From the NCBI GenBank assembly GCA_036971615.1, contig JAYKKR010000006.1, positions 1,798,001 to 1,862,000 on the forward strand: DNA of 64,000 nucleotides, in the 5' to 3' direction. The DNA is from Amyloporia xantha. Its lineage: Eukaryota > Basidiomycota > Agaricomycetes > Polyporales > Adustoporiaceae. The notes beneath the pieces are model-generated. The model had not been told where the DNA came from and ran no database searches. It saw nothing but the letters and a program-made list of their open reading frames with translations. Below, piece by piece: positions 1 through 12,005 of this stretch. How positions within the stretch are numbered: the first letter of the stretch is position 1; each line of letters opens with the position of its first letter. The position numbers and the translations under genes were made by a program.

Positions 1-3000
1 CAGCATGGGCGAGTAAGAATCTTATAGATTCAAAACGAGCGACAGGGGAGAATATTTCATCATAATCGATGCCTTTGACCTGTTTAAAGCCTTTGGCTAC
101 AAGCCGAGCTTTATATCTACCACCAGGTTTAATAGTGTAAACCCAACGACAAGGTACTGCCTTACGTCCAGGAGGTAAATCAACTAACTCCCATGTACCA
201 TTCTCCATTTGAGAGTCTATCTCTTCCTGCATAGCGGCCTCCCACTGGGTCCGATCAGGGCGAGAGATCGCTTCCTGATAAGATTGTGGAAAAGGTCCAT
301 ACTGAGGATCGGCGTTGAGAATAAACTCTACTGGAAGATCTAAGATGAGATTCTCCATGACGTCAGGTAAACCACCTCCTTGATCAATGTCACGCTGTAT
401 AGCTGCAGGGTGACGATCTCCATACGCATTGTCAGGCCGTGGTGGAGGTCTACCAGCGGTTGACCGAGTAGAGCGTCTAGGTACAAATGGAGGAGGTTGT
501 GGTACTGGAGGCTCATCTGGAGAAGGTGGACGAGGTGGAGGAGATGGGTTTCTAGGCGGTTCTGGTGGTGGTCCCGGATGTGGAGGCAAGTCAGCATCCG
601 GTTCAGGCCTATTAGCATCATCATCACCAAGCGGCAGGGCCGGCTGTGGTGCTGGAGCTACAGGAACGGGCGGCTCATGCGGTTGTTGGGCAGCGGGAAT
701 AGGATTCTCACTTTTGTTCGGAAAGGATCTCTCATTGAATACCGCATCACGCGATAAGACAATGGAGCGGCTATCTTTATCCCAGAATCTATACCCCTTT
801 GATCCAGGTTCATAGCCGACGAACACCATAGGTTTAGCTCGAGCCGTGAGCTTATCCTGGCGTCGCTCCTTCTGAACATGTACATAGGCTAGGCATCCAA
901 AGACTCTAAAGTACGACACATCTGGAACAGTACCATTCCATAATTCAATGGGAGTACGCCAGTGTGCTCTGCGGAATGGCTGACGATTGTAAATATGAAC
1001 GGCAGTTTCAACAGCAAGTTTCCAGAAGCCAGTGGATAAACCAGCATGATGACGCATAGCTTCTGCTTTTTCTACAATAGTTTGCTGCCAACGTTCTGCA
1101 CGTCCATTCTGTTGTGGACTTTGTGGCATAGATGCCTCGCGTTCAATACCATTTTCATGTAAATATTGTGTGAACTCTTCACCCATAAATTCTCCTCCTC
1201 TGTCAGAGCGGAAACGCTTAAGTCGTGTAGAAAGCTGAGTTTCCCCCATGCTCGATAACTTTTAAAGCAGGTGAGAGCATCAGATTTCCGCTTAAGGTAA
1301 TACATGACACCAAATGAGGAGAAGTTGTCGAGGAATGTGACACAATATTTGAAACCATCAATGGACAAAGATGGCATCTCGACGAGATCTGAGTGAATAA
1401 GTTCTAATGGTTTAGATGCGCGAGTAGAAGAGAGTGGGAACGGTTGTCTGTGGGACTTGCCAAGCGCACAACCAGCACAAGGATCAGACTTTGGTGCTGA
1501 AGAAAGACTATTTGGTGCGCCATTAACATGATTAGGCAATTGACGAATTGTGTTACGTCCCGCATGACCAAACCGTTGATGCCACAAGTCATAGTCAGCT
1601 TCCACAGATTGCAGAGTCTGAGGCCGGGTGTTTGGATGAAACACTTTGGTTTCAAGCCAATAGAAACCTGAACCATCATGGCTTGATCGCGCAGTGAGGA
1701 TTAGGTTCTCACCCGGTTTGGAGCCTGCCCAAAAATTCATAGTGTCCCCATGGGCACTATAGCAGCCTCCTTGGTCAATAATGGTACGTGGAGCGAAGAA
1801 ACGATGAGACGCTTCAGGAATATAAAGGACAGATTTAAGAGTCAGGTTGACAATGATTCCGTCACTATTCTGATGTCGCAGAAGAACTATTCCAACACCT
1901 TTGATATCTATGGTTTTATCTGCGCCGGCTAAGTGCGCATGACCAGGTACTGGAAATTCATGATAGTGATCAAAATCTTCAAAGACGTTTGTGACATGTG
2001 AAGTACAACCTGAGTCAACCATCCATCTTGCGATCTCATCTCCCACATGGTACAGGGAAAGGTCAATTGATTTGGACGAAGAAGATGCTACCGTTACATC
2101 TGGTACAGATTCTATAAGAAGATTGTTAACTTTTGCACCAGAATTCTGTCCCTGTCCTTGTGAAGCTCCAGTATTACCATTATTTTGACCGTGATTCTGT
2201 CCACTTCCTTTATTATTTCCACCTTGATTACCGCCTTGCTTGCCCTTGCCTTTGCCCTGCTTATTCCCCTTTTGAGGTGGCTTTCCATCAGGCCAATGGT
2301 TCTCAGTCGAATGATTAGTCTTTCCGCAGATATTACATTTCTTTGGGAGACGAGTAGTCGACGAGACGCGAGAGACATTAGCATTTTTAGAGGCCTGACG
2401 TCTAGCTTCTTCCTCAATTATTTTGGGGATGACATCTGCTGGTTTAAGTGTAGAAAGGTCTGTGACTGTAGCCAGCAGAGTTGAAGCAATGGTCTGATAA
2501 GAATTGGGCAAGGCGTTGACAATAATGAGGGCAGCAAATTGATCTGAGATGGCAATCCCAGCATCAACGGTACGACTACGAATTTCCTCAAGTGCTGTTA
2601 TCTGAGGGCGAAGAGGTTGGGCATCGTCAAAGCGAGTATTGAATAATTGTTGGAAGTAGACGAATGCACCAACAGCACCAGGTTTGGCATACTGATCTTT
2701 AATTGCTTTCCACGCTGCAGCAGCAGTGGTAGTATTGCCAATGAGGAATTGTAGCGAGGAGGAAATATAGATGGTCATCAAACCAAGTGCCTTGTCATTC
2801 TTCTCATCCCAAGCAGCCTGGATGGTAACGAGGTCTTCTCCAGCAGCTGCAACAGTAGGACGAGGAAGAGGTGTGCCTGAATTCCCTTCAACAATGTTCC
2901 AGGAACCAGACCATCTAAAAACACCTCTCATGGCGTTAGACCAGGCAATATAGTTTGTGCCATCAAAAATGGGAATGGTGGAGGTAGGAATCTTGGAGGG

Positions 3001-3006
3001 ATCCAT
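1..3006 (-). pseudogene. copia gag-pol polyprotein, one frameshift, 3' end outside window
   Basis: The reading frame starts at ATG 3006. Gag (UBN2-like) fills about residues 1-220 and is followed by a zinc knuckle CNICGKTNHSTENH (CX2CX4HX4H) near residue 225. A Gly/Asn/Gln-rich linker leads to the protease motif VDSGCTSHV near residue 330, the GAG-pre-integrase motif DLWHQRFGHAG near 475, and the integrase start with HSDLVEMPS. Around 1241-1247 a G-run (CCCCC on the plus strand) appears one base short. The first frame then ends at 1072, while the integrase continues in the next frame, open to the window edge. That second frame contains the SPQQNGRAERW-type integrase segment, VFGCLAYVHV, and then the reverse transcriptase start. 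A sequencing error in the homopolymer could also explain the break. Confidence 0.88.
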
Positions 3007-3176
3007 GGCGATCAGAATAAAATGTCAGGGCGAGTGTCAGACTGAAGGAGATAGGCGATGGAAGGTGATCGAGAAATTGATGGAATTGATTGAGGAATTG
3101 ATGGAGGCGATCGATCTGGTTTAACCTCTTTAACTTCTTGATCAAAAGGATCGGATCGAAGAAGTATAGCCCAAAA

Positions 3177-3370
3177 TGTATTGGAGAGGTTTGGAAAGTA
3201 CTCTTCACTGTCAGTGTGATGAAGAGAGTTACTTTCAATATTGTATGGAAAATAACCAAGATCGTCGTCTGTAAGACCACCAATATAATCGCCTGCGTAA
3301 GGGAATTTCCAGCTATAATCTGTTGGGTAGACAGATATAAGCTGTACTGGCTCTGGTAAGGCTCCAACCA
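3177..3370 (-). repeat. putative 5' LTR of the copia element
   Basis: On the minus strand the segment begins TGGTTGGAGCC and ends CAATACA, the TG...CA ends expected of an LTR. It lies about 170 bp upstream of the gag start. The 194-bp length is short but normal for fungal copia elements. Only one copy is in the window, so the ends are inferred and not confirmed by a second LTR. Confidence 0.45.
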
Positions 3371-4000
3371 TTTCATCTATTTACCGTTTATAAATGGTTA
3401 TAACTGTATACTGTTTATGTTTAACTACCGCTACCCCGGTAAATGGTAAATAAACAGTATGTAAACAGTAAACAGATGTGACACATTTTTTCTAGGAGAT
3501 GTTAAATATCATGCATCCAACAAGGCCAGAACAGGTCTGACATCCAGAAGTCACATGTAACTGGCTTCACTTGATAGATAATCACTTTTATTGGGAGATA
3601 TTTGCACAGTTATTGGAAAGAAGGAAGGAAATACTCTCAGTTTGATGAAAAATCATGACTAATTTCTTTTTGTACCATCTTTGTGTTGATGATATTCATC
3701 ACAGGCACAGACTGTGGCACTGAGTGTTGGTTGTATAAAGGGTTATTGAAGATTTTGAGGACATACTGCTTTCTTTTTCTTATATGTATATGTACCATTT
3801 ATACCATTTATTTACTGTTTATTTACTATCTATATACTATTTACTGTTTAAATACTGATTTTCTGTAAACATAAACTAAATAGTTGGAGCCTTAGGCTCT
3901 GGTGAAGATCCCTCTGAGTCGCCTGACTGAGATTGATCTGCCACTGGATCAGCTGCTTCTGATGAAGAAGTCAACGTCTCTAGCTCAAAGATGGACACTT
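3371..4000. repeat. AT-rich segment with related inverted repeats; possible DNA-transposon remnant
   Basis: AT-rich arrays built on AAATGGTAAATAAACAGTA lie at about 3375-3480 and appear in inverted orientation at about 3790-3880 (ATTTACTGTTTATTTACTA). This is the look of terminal and subterminal repeats. Inside the right copy, minus-strand positions about 3987-3880 read as an open Ser/Glu/Asp/Pro-rich stretch ending in TAG, which could be the C-terminus of a lost protein. No transposase motif is visible. Confidence 0.35.
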
Positions 4001-7000
4001 ATTGAAGTGAACCTTTGTCCCAGCTAGCCGAAATAGCCAAGACGCAGGGTAGAGTCGAGGGAAGTGAGCGATCGAGACGAGACTATGCCGCAGAGGGTAT
4101 TGCCCAAGGCCTGGCTAGCTACTGTATAGTACTTCTATCTACAGCTACCTATGGAGCCGCAGAGTTTTGTTTCGCAGTTGCCTGAGGGCCCTGTTACGCC
4201 TTTGACTATTTCGCGTAAGGTGCCTTATTCCCAGGAGAGGATTTGGACCTCTAAGAGCCGCCCACTGAAGTGCAGACTCCCAAGAGTTCGTCACAAAACT
4301 GAGGACTGTGTACTTACGTAGTCTACTAAGGGGCCTTATAAGAAGAAGGCAATAGAAGGGGTAAATGCGCAAAAGTGAAAGTGAAAGCGCAAATAGAAGA
4401 GTGAAGACAGATGACTGCACAGTAGTCAGACAGATTAGAGCGCGGGGCTCATAACCTGTTGAGCGCAGACTATAGAGGAGAGGAGGCTAATCCGTCTTGT
4501 ATTCTAGTGGGCTGTAAGGCCCTGCTTATATACATGCATGAAAGGCTCCTTAGTAATCGTATCCAGAAACCTATAGAATATCTGAGTAAGATATGAAGTC
4601 ATAATGAAATCATAGTGGAGATTTCTTAGTAAGAAAGTGGAGCCTATGAAGTAAGACAAGAGCATACTATGGAACGTCATAGAACATCATAGAAATGAGT
4701 AAGTACTGACTACCAAGTATGGAAGTGCGACTACTATAGTTGGAAACTGATCGTTCAACACAGCGTCAAAGCACCGAGGCGTCGTTCCATGCGCGGGATG
4801 ATTCAGTCCGAATCAGCGTCACGCAGAGATGAAATATCCATGATCGGAAATAATACAAAGGGAGGTCGTCGGGTAAGCACACTCTGTCCGCAGGCAACGA
4901 CTGCTGCCTTGAATTGGATTTCGGCCGACGAATCCAGAGTACTCGCATGTGTTTACAGGTAAGCACTGGCCTGAGGCCCTCGATCGTGAGTTCCCACCGT
5001 ATTTCTACCTACTAGGCTCAAGTCTACCGACGTAGAATAGGGTTCATCTGGGGTCCCGAAAGAGACATTACCATCCATCTCCACAGTCTCCCCACGGATG
5101 AAGCGAAATGTTATCAGATTATCAGAGCGGCGTATTGGACCCTTCGAGATCTGACGGGCAGCTCGAACAAGGAGCACTGCAATATAGATCCTAAGCCAAG
5201 AGGCAACCCAAACTCACAGACTGCTGCTCACCAGGCCAATTCCTGGCCAAGTTAAGAAAGCCCTATTGTCTAGATATTGCGACCATAATGCAGCGGTGAG
5301 CTCCTAGACTTCTAATGCCGTTCTCCCGATGTGAAATTGGAGTGTTCACGGACGAATTACCCATAATTTGGCGTCCTACCGGGTGTGGCCGTTGGACATA
5401 GTCGCTGGTATCCTCTATTTTGAGCTGCCTCTTCGATTCATGCGCTGAGGTAATGTTACAGAGCGGACATCATGTCTCTGCAAGTCAGTGCCAACTTTGA
5501 CTGTGTCCCGCTCTTTCTCAGGGAGTGGCGTTAGTGCATGGAAGGGTCTATTACCAGCACCATCGCGAAGTACGACAACGTTCCCCGGCCTGGCCGCCCA
5601 CGACATGATGATCTATGTAACATGACTACAAGTCACTCCGCATCCAGATCTATGTCGTACGTCGTATTGCAAATATTGCCCCGTTTCTTCAAACTTTACG
5701 ATATAGAGTGTTCATTCTAACCTCTTAAATCAGATCGCTCACGTACAGCATCGACAGGGAACATTGCATCGCTGATAACTACAGAGCAGCCGTTGCATGG
5801 CACATACACGGCACACCGCACAAAAGACATTCGGGTTGTGCCTGTATGCCACACGGGGTATAAAGGACCCATGCCGTCCGCGCCCTTTGTTCACAGCGGA
5901 AGTTACCACTGTCCCGGGCGCTGTAGGCGTTCACGTGGCCGCCACTGCAACTGCAAGCGACCAAAAGGCCCCGAAGGCATTCGACAAAAAAGACCGCCTT
6001 GTCCTGCATGACATGCGTACGTACGGTCATCACTCCCTGACTATCTCCGCGACACTCAGGCTGCCTGAAGGAGCAGTCGTCTCTGGTTGATTTGCTGATG
6101 GTAAGAAGACAAAGAAGATTTAGAAGTCCTGCAGGCAATATGGTACGAGTGTACCAAGTTTTTCTGATGCAGGCTCCTGGGGAGGCACATCATGGGCGAG
6201 ATTCGTACCCCAGCAAGCATTGTACGAGATGACAATCACATGATCGGCGACAGACTGAGTTGAGTTGGGCAGGAAGGCAGTGGGTCGCCGGGCCCTTTGC
6301 AGCGGGCATTCTTGCAGACGGCCGCTATTCGACTCGATTCACTGCTTCGCCGCCGCCAGAAGCTGCCCAGCACCATTTTTTCGGTACATTGCCGTCATGC
6401 TGCAAGCCATCGGTCGATTTTACGCTACAGAAGGCGAAGGCCGAAGTCGCAGGTTCTGGGAAGAAGGGGAGGGCCTTACAGACACCGTCTCGAGCTGCGA
6501 TACGCTGATAGGGCGTCCGCTGCACGTGCCCAGGGCTCTGAAACTGTCGAGGTGCGCGAGCGGATGAAGCGGCGGAATGAATTGCTGGACGGCGGCAGTC
6601 AGTGCGGGCATAGTCGGGTCGGGTCCACGACTGTCCAGGTACGAGAGAACCGCGCATTCGTGCCCACATCGCTGCTGCTTCTTTGTTCTGCTGCCGGCGG
6701 TGGATCGTATGATAAGCCAGATAGACTTGGACCCCGCGGAATCATATGCGAGCATGGATTGCCAATGCGCCGGGCAGATACCGGTATAGGACGTGAGGAG
6801 GGCACTGAAGGCCACCAGGTGCGTGGTTCTGTATCCCACTATGCGATATGGCCATGCGCTGTGTGAGGATTCTAGATACTTTGTGCCATTGAATGGCCTG
6901 AAGTGTCGCTGAACAAGGGAGCACGTAAGATGTGCCGGGCGCATGTCCACTCACCGAAGATGGGAGTTCTGTGTAGATCTCGTCTTAGACAATAGCTGGC

Positions 7001-10000
7001 AGAATGCGGATGCTGGCGTGAAGTGAGCATGGAGTTTTACGTCGAGGGGATGGACTTCTACGCCAATACGACAATTTAGCCACCGGTCCAATCTGTGTAT
7101 TCTACGCTTTGAGCAATTGATGTCGAAGACCATGGTGAATAAGGTTCAGTGTTGGTAGAAATGAGAACTCACAGATTTATGCGATGGTGTCAAAGACTGG
7201 ATTTATTGGAGCCGGGCGAGTATAGTAGAAGGTCAAGTAGTGCTGTCTGTTATTTACGGTGCAAAATTGAGAATATGAGATGTAAACTAGGCTTGGCCTC
7301 TGGTGGAAAAATTGAAACGTCGCATATAATATTATAAGACGCCTATCGACTGGCCAGTGTCTGAACACTGTCGCAGGCGAACCGCCCCAGTCCGCCCCAT
7401 TCGCGTGAAGGGACTGCCCGCTTCGTCCGATCGGAGGTTGCTCACCCGATAATTGGATTTGAATCGATTTCATTTGTCCCAAAGCCCGATGGGGCGTTGT
7501 CACCTCATTTTACGGCAGTAATTGATTACATTGCGAAACGACTTCTCCTTTGCATCGGTGGTACCTAGACCAACCTCTGGAGGCTAGTGGTACGTACCTA
7601 CTGAGAGCAGTCTGGACAGCCATGGCATAATCAAGCTCGAGACTTCTGACTTCAGAGGGGCCACCGGGTCCCGGTTCTCCGCGAAAGTTCCCGCCAAGCT
7701 GCCAGTTCGGATCTCAGGGTACTCCGACCCATCAGAAACGTCGAGAATGCATCTCGAGACATGCACATGAAGATGCGTTACGCAAAAATCATCGGCGGTG
7801 CTCCCACAGACCAATCCTGGACGGGGTTCCCTGAGCCACACCGCTGAGCCTGCGAGGCGAGGCACCCAGCATACAGCCGTGACATGCGCTGATATATTGA
7901 TGAGTGATTCTGACCATCAGCGGTACGCGTGGCTGTCCACGTCGGTCACCTCGGTCAAAGGCAGCCAATAATTAGGCAACAATACCATCGGCGCGAACAC
8001 GAAACAAGCGACGATCGTAGCCGTGTCTGTGTGTGGTTATCCCATCGTTCCCAGAGGCGCCACAATTCGCTGCGCTGGATCTGAAAAAGCCGGCTGGGGC
8101 GAGGATGCTGGAATCTGATAACCATATGATGCGAGAACGAGCAAGAAGCATCAATATAGGTCGTTTAGTCTCACGAACTGAACTGAAGGTGCGCATGCCA
8201 GCCACAGAGAACAGGGTATTACGAGTATTTGCTTACCACTAGCGGACGTCGTTGTTCTGCCAAGGTCTTCATCGTTTGATTGAGTTTTGAAATCAGAATG
8301 CCCCCTGGCCAGAGTAACGTAGAAAAGTCTATCTGCTCTGGCACACACACGTGTTGAACCACCTTCTGAGAGACTGGGGGCACTTTGGGCACGACACGGA
8401 CGTGCTGTTGCTCATTCTATCATGCATTAGGTGCCTCCACGGATGGAATAGACAAATTTGTCAAACATATGAAACACAGGTGAATGAGCTTCTTGATTCG
8501 ACCGATAGCGGGCAAAGTTGTGGCTCCGGATGTCGAGGAGCATCGGTGAAACGAACAGATGCCGAGTCCGTGACCTGTGTAGAACTCACATCCGGGAACA
8601 GCACACGCTGGTTGCTTCATCGGCCCGAGCCGAACGCCTGCTGTGGATGTGGATATTGGCACCGGTCTACGACATGCTTATATCCACCGACTACGTGCGC
8701 CATTCAATAGTCGTGGATCATGTCGAGTACCACTCCCCTTCAAGGCACAATGCGCAATAGTAGTGGAGACAGCGGATAATAATGACGCCAGAGTCGGTCG
8801 GTGATCTGAATGAACGCAGCGACGCTCATCTGAGATTAAACTCGTGGGCGTGCAGCATGGCCCGCCACCCTGGCCCAAAGATGCACGAAGGGGCAATGTC
8901 AGCTCAACTTACAGGCATGACGACATTATCAGATATGCGCGATGCCAACCGTAAGCGTTTGGAGAGGAGTACCCGTTTTACGATCGCAGGGCTGTCTTGC
9001 AGCAGCGGCCGATGGCCGAGCCGTCGACCACCTCCAAGCTCCGGTGGCGCGGGACCAGCGCAGATAATCACGGTTACATCTGATAAATCGGAGAGATGTG
9101 AGCGACGAGCAAACGCTTCTGAACTGAAGCGGCCAACGCGAGGAGCTGGCCCCGAACGGCACTTGGCACCCGGGGTTATCAGATGCCGCCCGTCCAACGA
9201 GAGACAAGTTTCGAACATTGAATGTGCATTGATGACACCGCCGCTCGCACGCACATGCCCAAGATTTGGGAATGTGAATTCGGAAGACGAGCTGCCGCGC
9301 CAACGATCACGCTTCTCATCACCCTTTGTGGCGCGGAATCCGCGGATTTGCTGACAAAAGAAGCCGCGCTCCGACGTCGTGGAAGAAGCCCAATGTTGAG
9401 TAGGAACGACGCGCTCCCGCTTGTTGTGCGCTGCTTGAGCCTCCCAGACTGTCCTTCGGCGTGAACATTCAACCGTCCGCCGACGGTCGTTCGCGCCGCG
9501 TCACACGACCGATTGTATCCACGCAAGGCGTGGACGGCCATACCTGTGCCCGGACACCGCCATTAGATTTGACCATCTGTATCTTCGTTGGAGGACGGCG
9601 GACGAGCGCACGGACGCACGGACGCAGCGGCTCCATTGCCTTCGTGTTCCGTGCGCTACCTTCTCTCCACCATCGAACCCGTCGAACAGTCCATGGATCA
9701 CAGCAACGTACATGCACCCTCGCACGCGGTCGACGATCCTGCTCATGAAGCCTCTCGGCGTGGAGATGAGAAGGTCAAGTCGAATGGCAGTATGAGCCCT
9801 GTACCCGGACGCAGGGATGGGCCAAGGTCGACCCGGACGCGACGACCAGCGGACGGATCCATGTCTCTAAATGAGTCACTCACAGGGATCACGGACGTCT
9901 AGGTGCGCGTCGCAAATAGTGGAGCACAGGAACTTGCTTCGCGCGTTGAGGATACGTAGAATACGTAGACACGGTGCTGGACTGATCAGAGACGAACGAT

Positions 10001-11804
10001 ATTGCGTCCGGTGCCCGACGTGTATGGCATCGGGGTGGCCGCCACAGTGGTATCGCGTGTCAACGCATGCTTGGCAGTGCTCATGTGTACGGGTATGCGC
10101 TGCTCACAGATCCCCAATTGATGCAGTGTATTCTCTTCCATAGCGCCCGTTTGAAGGCAGATCCAAAGCGCGCGTAATGGAGCGACCGGTGCAGCGCAGT
10201 TCAAGTGAGGTGGCCCATCCACGCCGACCGCGATAACGAGTCGGCCTTTCCTAAAGCTTCCAACACGACCGTAGATAGCGGCTAGTGAGTCGGGGCCGAC
10301 AGATGAATTGCGAGCAGCGTACGCACGTCGTTCCCGCCCACCAGCAGCGCTCGTCAGGGCATACTCTGCGTCCTAGGCCCTTGCCTGCGCTTCTTGCCCA
10401 GCATGCAATGGCAGCCTGTGAGTCAGAGAACATGGAGAAGAGGGTCGTTTCGCACGCAGGACGTGCTCGAAGCTAGCACGAGAAAGGCCTGATTCTGAGG
10501 AGGATTTTCAGGGCCCCTGGAGGCACGGTGTGTGAGGGGGGGGACCCTACGACGTTATGTTATGTCCGTGGAAGTGGGACTAGATTCTTACTGCACCCGG
10601 GGCAGAGTGCAGTGCGGCAGGCCACAGCGTCGCGTGCCTGATGTCTGGATATTTGAATGCATCTGCGGGTAGCAGATGAGTGGATACATTAATGAATGCG
10701 ACGAAGCTCAGTGCGTAGATCTGTTTTCAATTACAGGGCCAGGCGTGCCCATGCGCTATAGACGCGGCTGCGAGACGAAGGTTTTGAGTTGCAGGAGGGG
10801 ATACGTAGCGTCATCGCGGTCGTTTTTCTGGTCTAGAATGCCATGAGTGTATCGGATGTACATGTACATCTACTAGTGCTACCCTGGTGGGATGAAGTCA
10901 TCCCGCAGCAGCCCAGGCTAATCCAACCCGGCCGGGTGCACCCTACGTAAACGGCATGCGCAAGCATACGCGCACTAGTTTCGTGGATTGCAGGTGGTGT
11001 CCAGGGGGGCCTGAGATCGCGCGCGGTTGCAATGCGTGGGCTGCGGTGCTGCGAGAACAATTGGGTCGGGAGCCAGAGCACGTGGAGGAAAGTTCAGGGT
11101 GGCGTGAGTCCGGGGGGCGGCTGGAAAAGGGGACGAATCGACACCAGATCGTCGCTGGTGCGAGTTCAGGGTGATTTTACGTAATGTGGTACTTTGTCGG
11201 AGATGGGTGATCCGAGGAGGGGCACGGCGGATGGACGTGGGTGATAGGTGGCCCGTGTGGGATGTGTTGTGGGGTTGTGTGCAGCTAGGGACTGCGCATG
11301 CTACGCTAGTGCCCATCATGGGGAGCGGTTGGAGGGCCGCTGAGAGCGAATAGGGCGGGAGAGGTTCGCGGAAGAGGTGTGCCGGAGGAGTGGACAAGGG
11401 CGGAGTAGCTGGGGTACCTGGCGGGTGATGGGGAGGGATCGCGGGGCATGCGACTGCAGAGAAGATCTGTCAATAATGGCGAAACCGGACTAGCCAGAGG
11501 CGTTGGACACTCGTCGGACCTGCCGGATGGGGTACACCAGCGCTTGCGGATCCGTTCAAGAACCACGCCGGATAAGGGAGGCATCTGGACCCGGGAAGTC
11601 GGAAGCGATAACGACGCCGTGCACGTAAGTCGATAAATAACGAATGGACTAACCTTGTATTAATAATAAAGGGTATGATGATGACGGCGGCTGGTGATTG
11701 CAACACGGTGGAGGATTTCGAACAGATGCAGCCGCCACCATGTCCGCAGAAGGCGTGAGGCAGGGTCTGTCACCGGCACGACGCCGTCCTCTTCTGAACA
11801 GAAC
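4001..11804. other. gene-poor region, no supportable gene
   Basis: This stretch holds many short overlapping frames on both strands (for example around 6297-6866, 8782-9354 and 9501-9748). None has a recognisable domain, a consistent intron pattern or a clear advantage over the frames overlapping it. The translations are rich in Arg, Ser, Pro and Cys, as expected for random frames in GC-balanced DNA. I see no LTR, tRNA or long repeat. Lineage-specific or non-coding transcripts cannot be excluded. Confidence 0.5.
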
Positions 11805-11975
11805 TCACCCCCTCTCCCTCCTCCCTCTCTTCCCTCATAAACCCGGCATTCCTCCTACTCTTTTCCTCCCCATCCGCCCCTGCCATCCGCCCCTCTGTCA
11901 AATATCTTTCATTTATTCCCCGGCCTGTCTTCACTCACCCCTTCACCAATCTCTCTCAGATCTCTCTATCCACAC
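11805..11975 (+). promoter_or_regulatory. pyrimidine-rich promoter / 5' UTR tract
   Basis: The plus strand is strongly C/T-rich from CCCCTCTCCC to TCTCTCTATCC and ends 30 bases before the ATG at 12006. CT-rich tracts just upstream of the start are a known core-promoter feature of many filamentous-fungal genes. No TATA box is obvious. Confidence 0.5.
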
Positions 11976-12005
11976 CATACATCGCTCCCCGACTGCCATT
12001 TCCCG

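Larger units (their letters stand above)
1..3370 (-). mobile_element. Ty1/copia LTR retrotransposon, partial (runs off left edge)
   Basis: Read on the minus strand, the order is a short LTR, gag with a zinc knuckle, aspartic protease, GAG-pre-integrase, integrase core, a proline-rich linker and the start of reverse transcriptase. Integrase before reverse transcriptase is the copia order. The reverse transcriptase starts near position 250 with the copia signatures W-V-Y-T-I-K and RYKARLVAKGF and is cut by the window edge. The second LTR is outside the window, so no target duplication can be tested. Apart from one frameshift near 1245 the reading frames are open, which points to a fairly young insertion. 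Confidence 0.93.

Noticed and set aside
6297..6866. 189-codon plus-strand frame
   Set aside because: Several frames of similar length overlap it on both strands, with no domain, no intron logic and no promoter.
8782..9354. 190-codon plus-strand frame
   Set aside because: It overlaps equally long minus-strand frames, has no recognisable motif, and its Arg/Ser/Pro/Cys-rich translation is typical of random frames.
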